Assembly: GCF_001447155.2 (NCBI RefSeq)
Contig: NZ_CP014754.1
Span: forward strand, 1,860,001 to 1,924,000
From: Marinobacter sp. LQ44
Lineage (GTDB): Bacteria; Pseudomonadota; Gammaproteobacteria; Pseudomonadales; Oleiphilaceae
Reading direction: 5' to 3'
Length of the DNA: 64,000 nucleotides
In this document: positions 63,885-64,000 of the stretch, piece by piece
Layout: each line of letters begins with the position of its first letter
How positions within the stretch are numbered: the stretch's first letter is position 1
Notes under the pieces: generated by a model
Seen by the model: only the letters and a program-made list of their open reading frames with translations
Database searches by the model: none
Told to the model about the DNA's origin: nothing
Translations under genes and position numbers: made by a program

Positions 63885-63908
63885 TTTTGGTTGGTTAACC
63901 AACCAAAA
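63885..63908. promoter_or_regulatory. Perfect 24-bp palindrome, likely TetR operator
   Basis: The arms TTTTGGTTGGTT and AACCAACCAAAA meet without spacer. TTGACT (63880-63885) abuts it as a possible -35 box for the gene at 63941, so binding would block RNA polymerase. Confidence 0.85.
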
Positions 63909-63940
63909 TCCAGCAACAATGTTATTCGGAAGAAACTGAC

Positions 63941-64000
63941 ATGGCAATGACATATGACAATCAGCTGTTTCCCGCCACTTCCGCCCCTGTGCGAAATGCA
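63941..64000 (+). CDS. 5' end of an unidentified gene
   Basis: Only 20 codons are inside the window (MAMTYDNQLFPATSAPVRNA). GGAAGAAA precedes the ATG. Its promoter overlaps the 24-bp palindrome, so it is presumably repressed by the divergent TetR protein. The product cannot be named from this much sequence. Confidence 0.7.
   Translation, partial: MAMTYDNQLFPATSAPVRNA

Noticed and set aside
1..64000. CRISPR array
   Set aside because: No regularly spaced repeats with unique spacers were seen, and no cas gene is present.
1..64000. rRNA genes or complete tRNA genes
   Set aside because: Only the 3' fragment at 1874-1920 has tRNA features; no rRNA-like sequence was noticed.

Overview
The window looks like a chromosomal accessory region of a marine hydrocarbon-degrading gammaproteobacterium, most probably Marinobacter. 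The CYP153 fatty-acid/alkane hydroxylase at 60146-61570 reads, from memory, almost like the Marinobacter CYP153A protein. The alk genes have the order and sizes of the GPo1-type alkBGHJKL / alkST cluster. No database search was possible, so all names rest on motifs and remembered family sequences.

Region 1 (1-2160): an LpxR-like outer-membrane lipid A deacylase gene, then a long non-coding stretch. It holds a 3' fragment of a tRNA-Arg(CCT) gene (1874-1920) followed by a strong terminator, the usual scar of a tyrosine-integrase island.

Region 2 (2162-23258): a DNA phosphorothioation defence island. The + strand carries a phosphorothioation-associated methyltransferase (unusually long, 878 codons) and dndB-dndC-dndD-dndE; dndA is absent. 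The - strand carries dptF-dptG-dptH (the phosphorothioation-dependent restriction ATPases), continued by a GIY-YIG nuclease gene, a second DGQHR (DndB-like) gene and a gene of unknown function. That last gene is cut by a complete IS66 element (10248-12713) with a perfect 8-bp target duplication; removing the IS restores one 333-residue reading frame.

Region 3 (23530-33450): island mobility. An Xre-type regulator faces a small excisionase-like gene, followed by a tyrosine integrase and two small genes. Next comes a - strand trio of overlapping genes: a 415-residue protein with a ParB-like start, a 788-residue recombinase-like protein whose expected Tyr nucleophile appears to be Phe, and a 1120-residue recombinase with the full set of active-site residues.

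Region 4 (33456-37709): a compact group of nucleic-acid and phosphoester enzymes (DEDDh exonuclease, three metallophosphoesterases, a nucleotidyltransferase with a small partner behind a perfect palindrome) plus two overlapping antitoxin-like genes without an obvious toxin.

Region 5 (37726-43430): a patchwork of remnants (HNH nuclease tail, IS66 transposase tail, EAL-domain tail) and a recurring 20-bp motif, with intact genes for a Na+/Ca2+ exchanger-type transporter and a fused SecDF.

Region 6 (43429-63762): alkane oxidation. alkST (-) and alkB-alkG-alkH-alkJ-alkK-alkL (+) diverge from a region with a palindrome that may bind AlkS. An IS1111/IS110 element separates them from a second alkane system on the - strand: ferredoxin, CYP153, GMC alcohol dehydrogenase and ferredoxin reductase. 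Behind tandem 17-bp repeats sits a divergent AraC-type regulator. A TetR gene and a 24-bp palindrome before the start of a truncated gene end the window. AlkB and CYP153 would both activate terminal carbons; AlkJ/GMC, AlkH and AlkK would carry the alcohol to acyl-CoA; AlkL would import substrate through the outer membrane.
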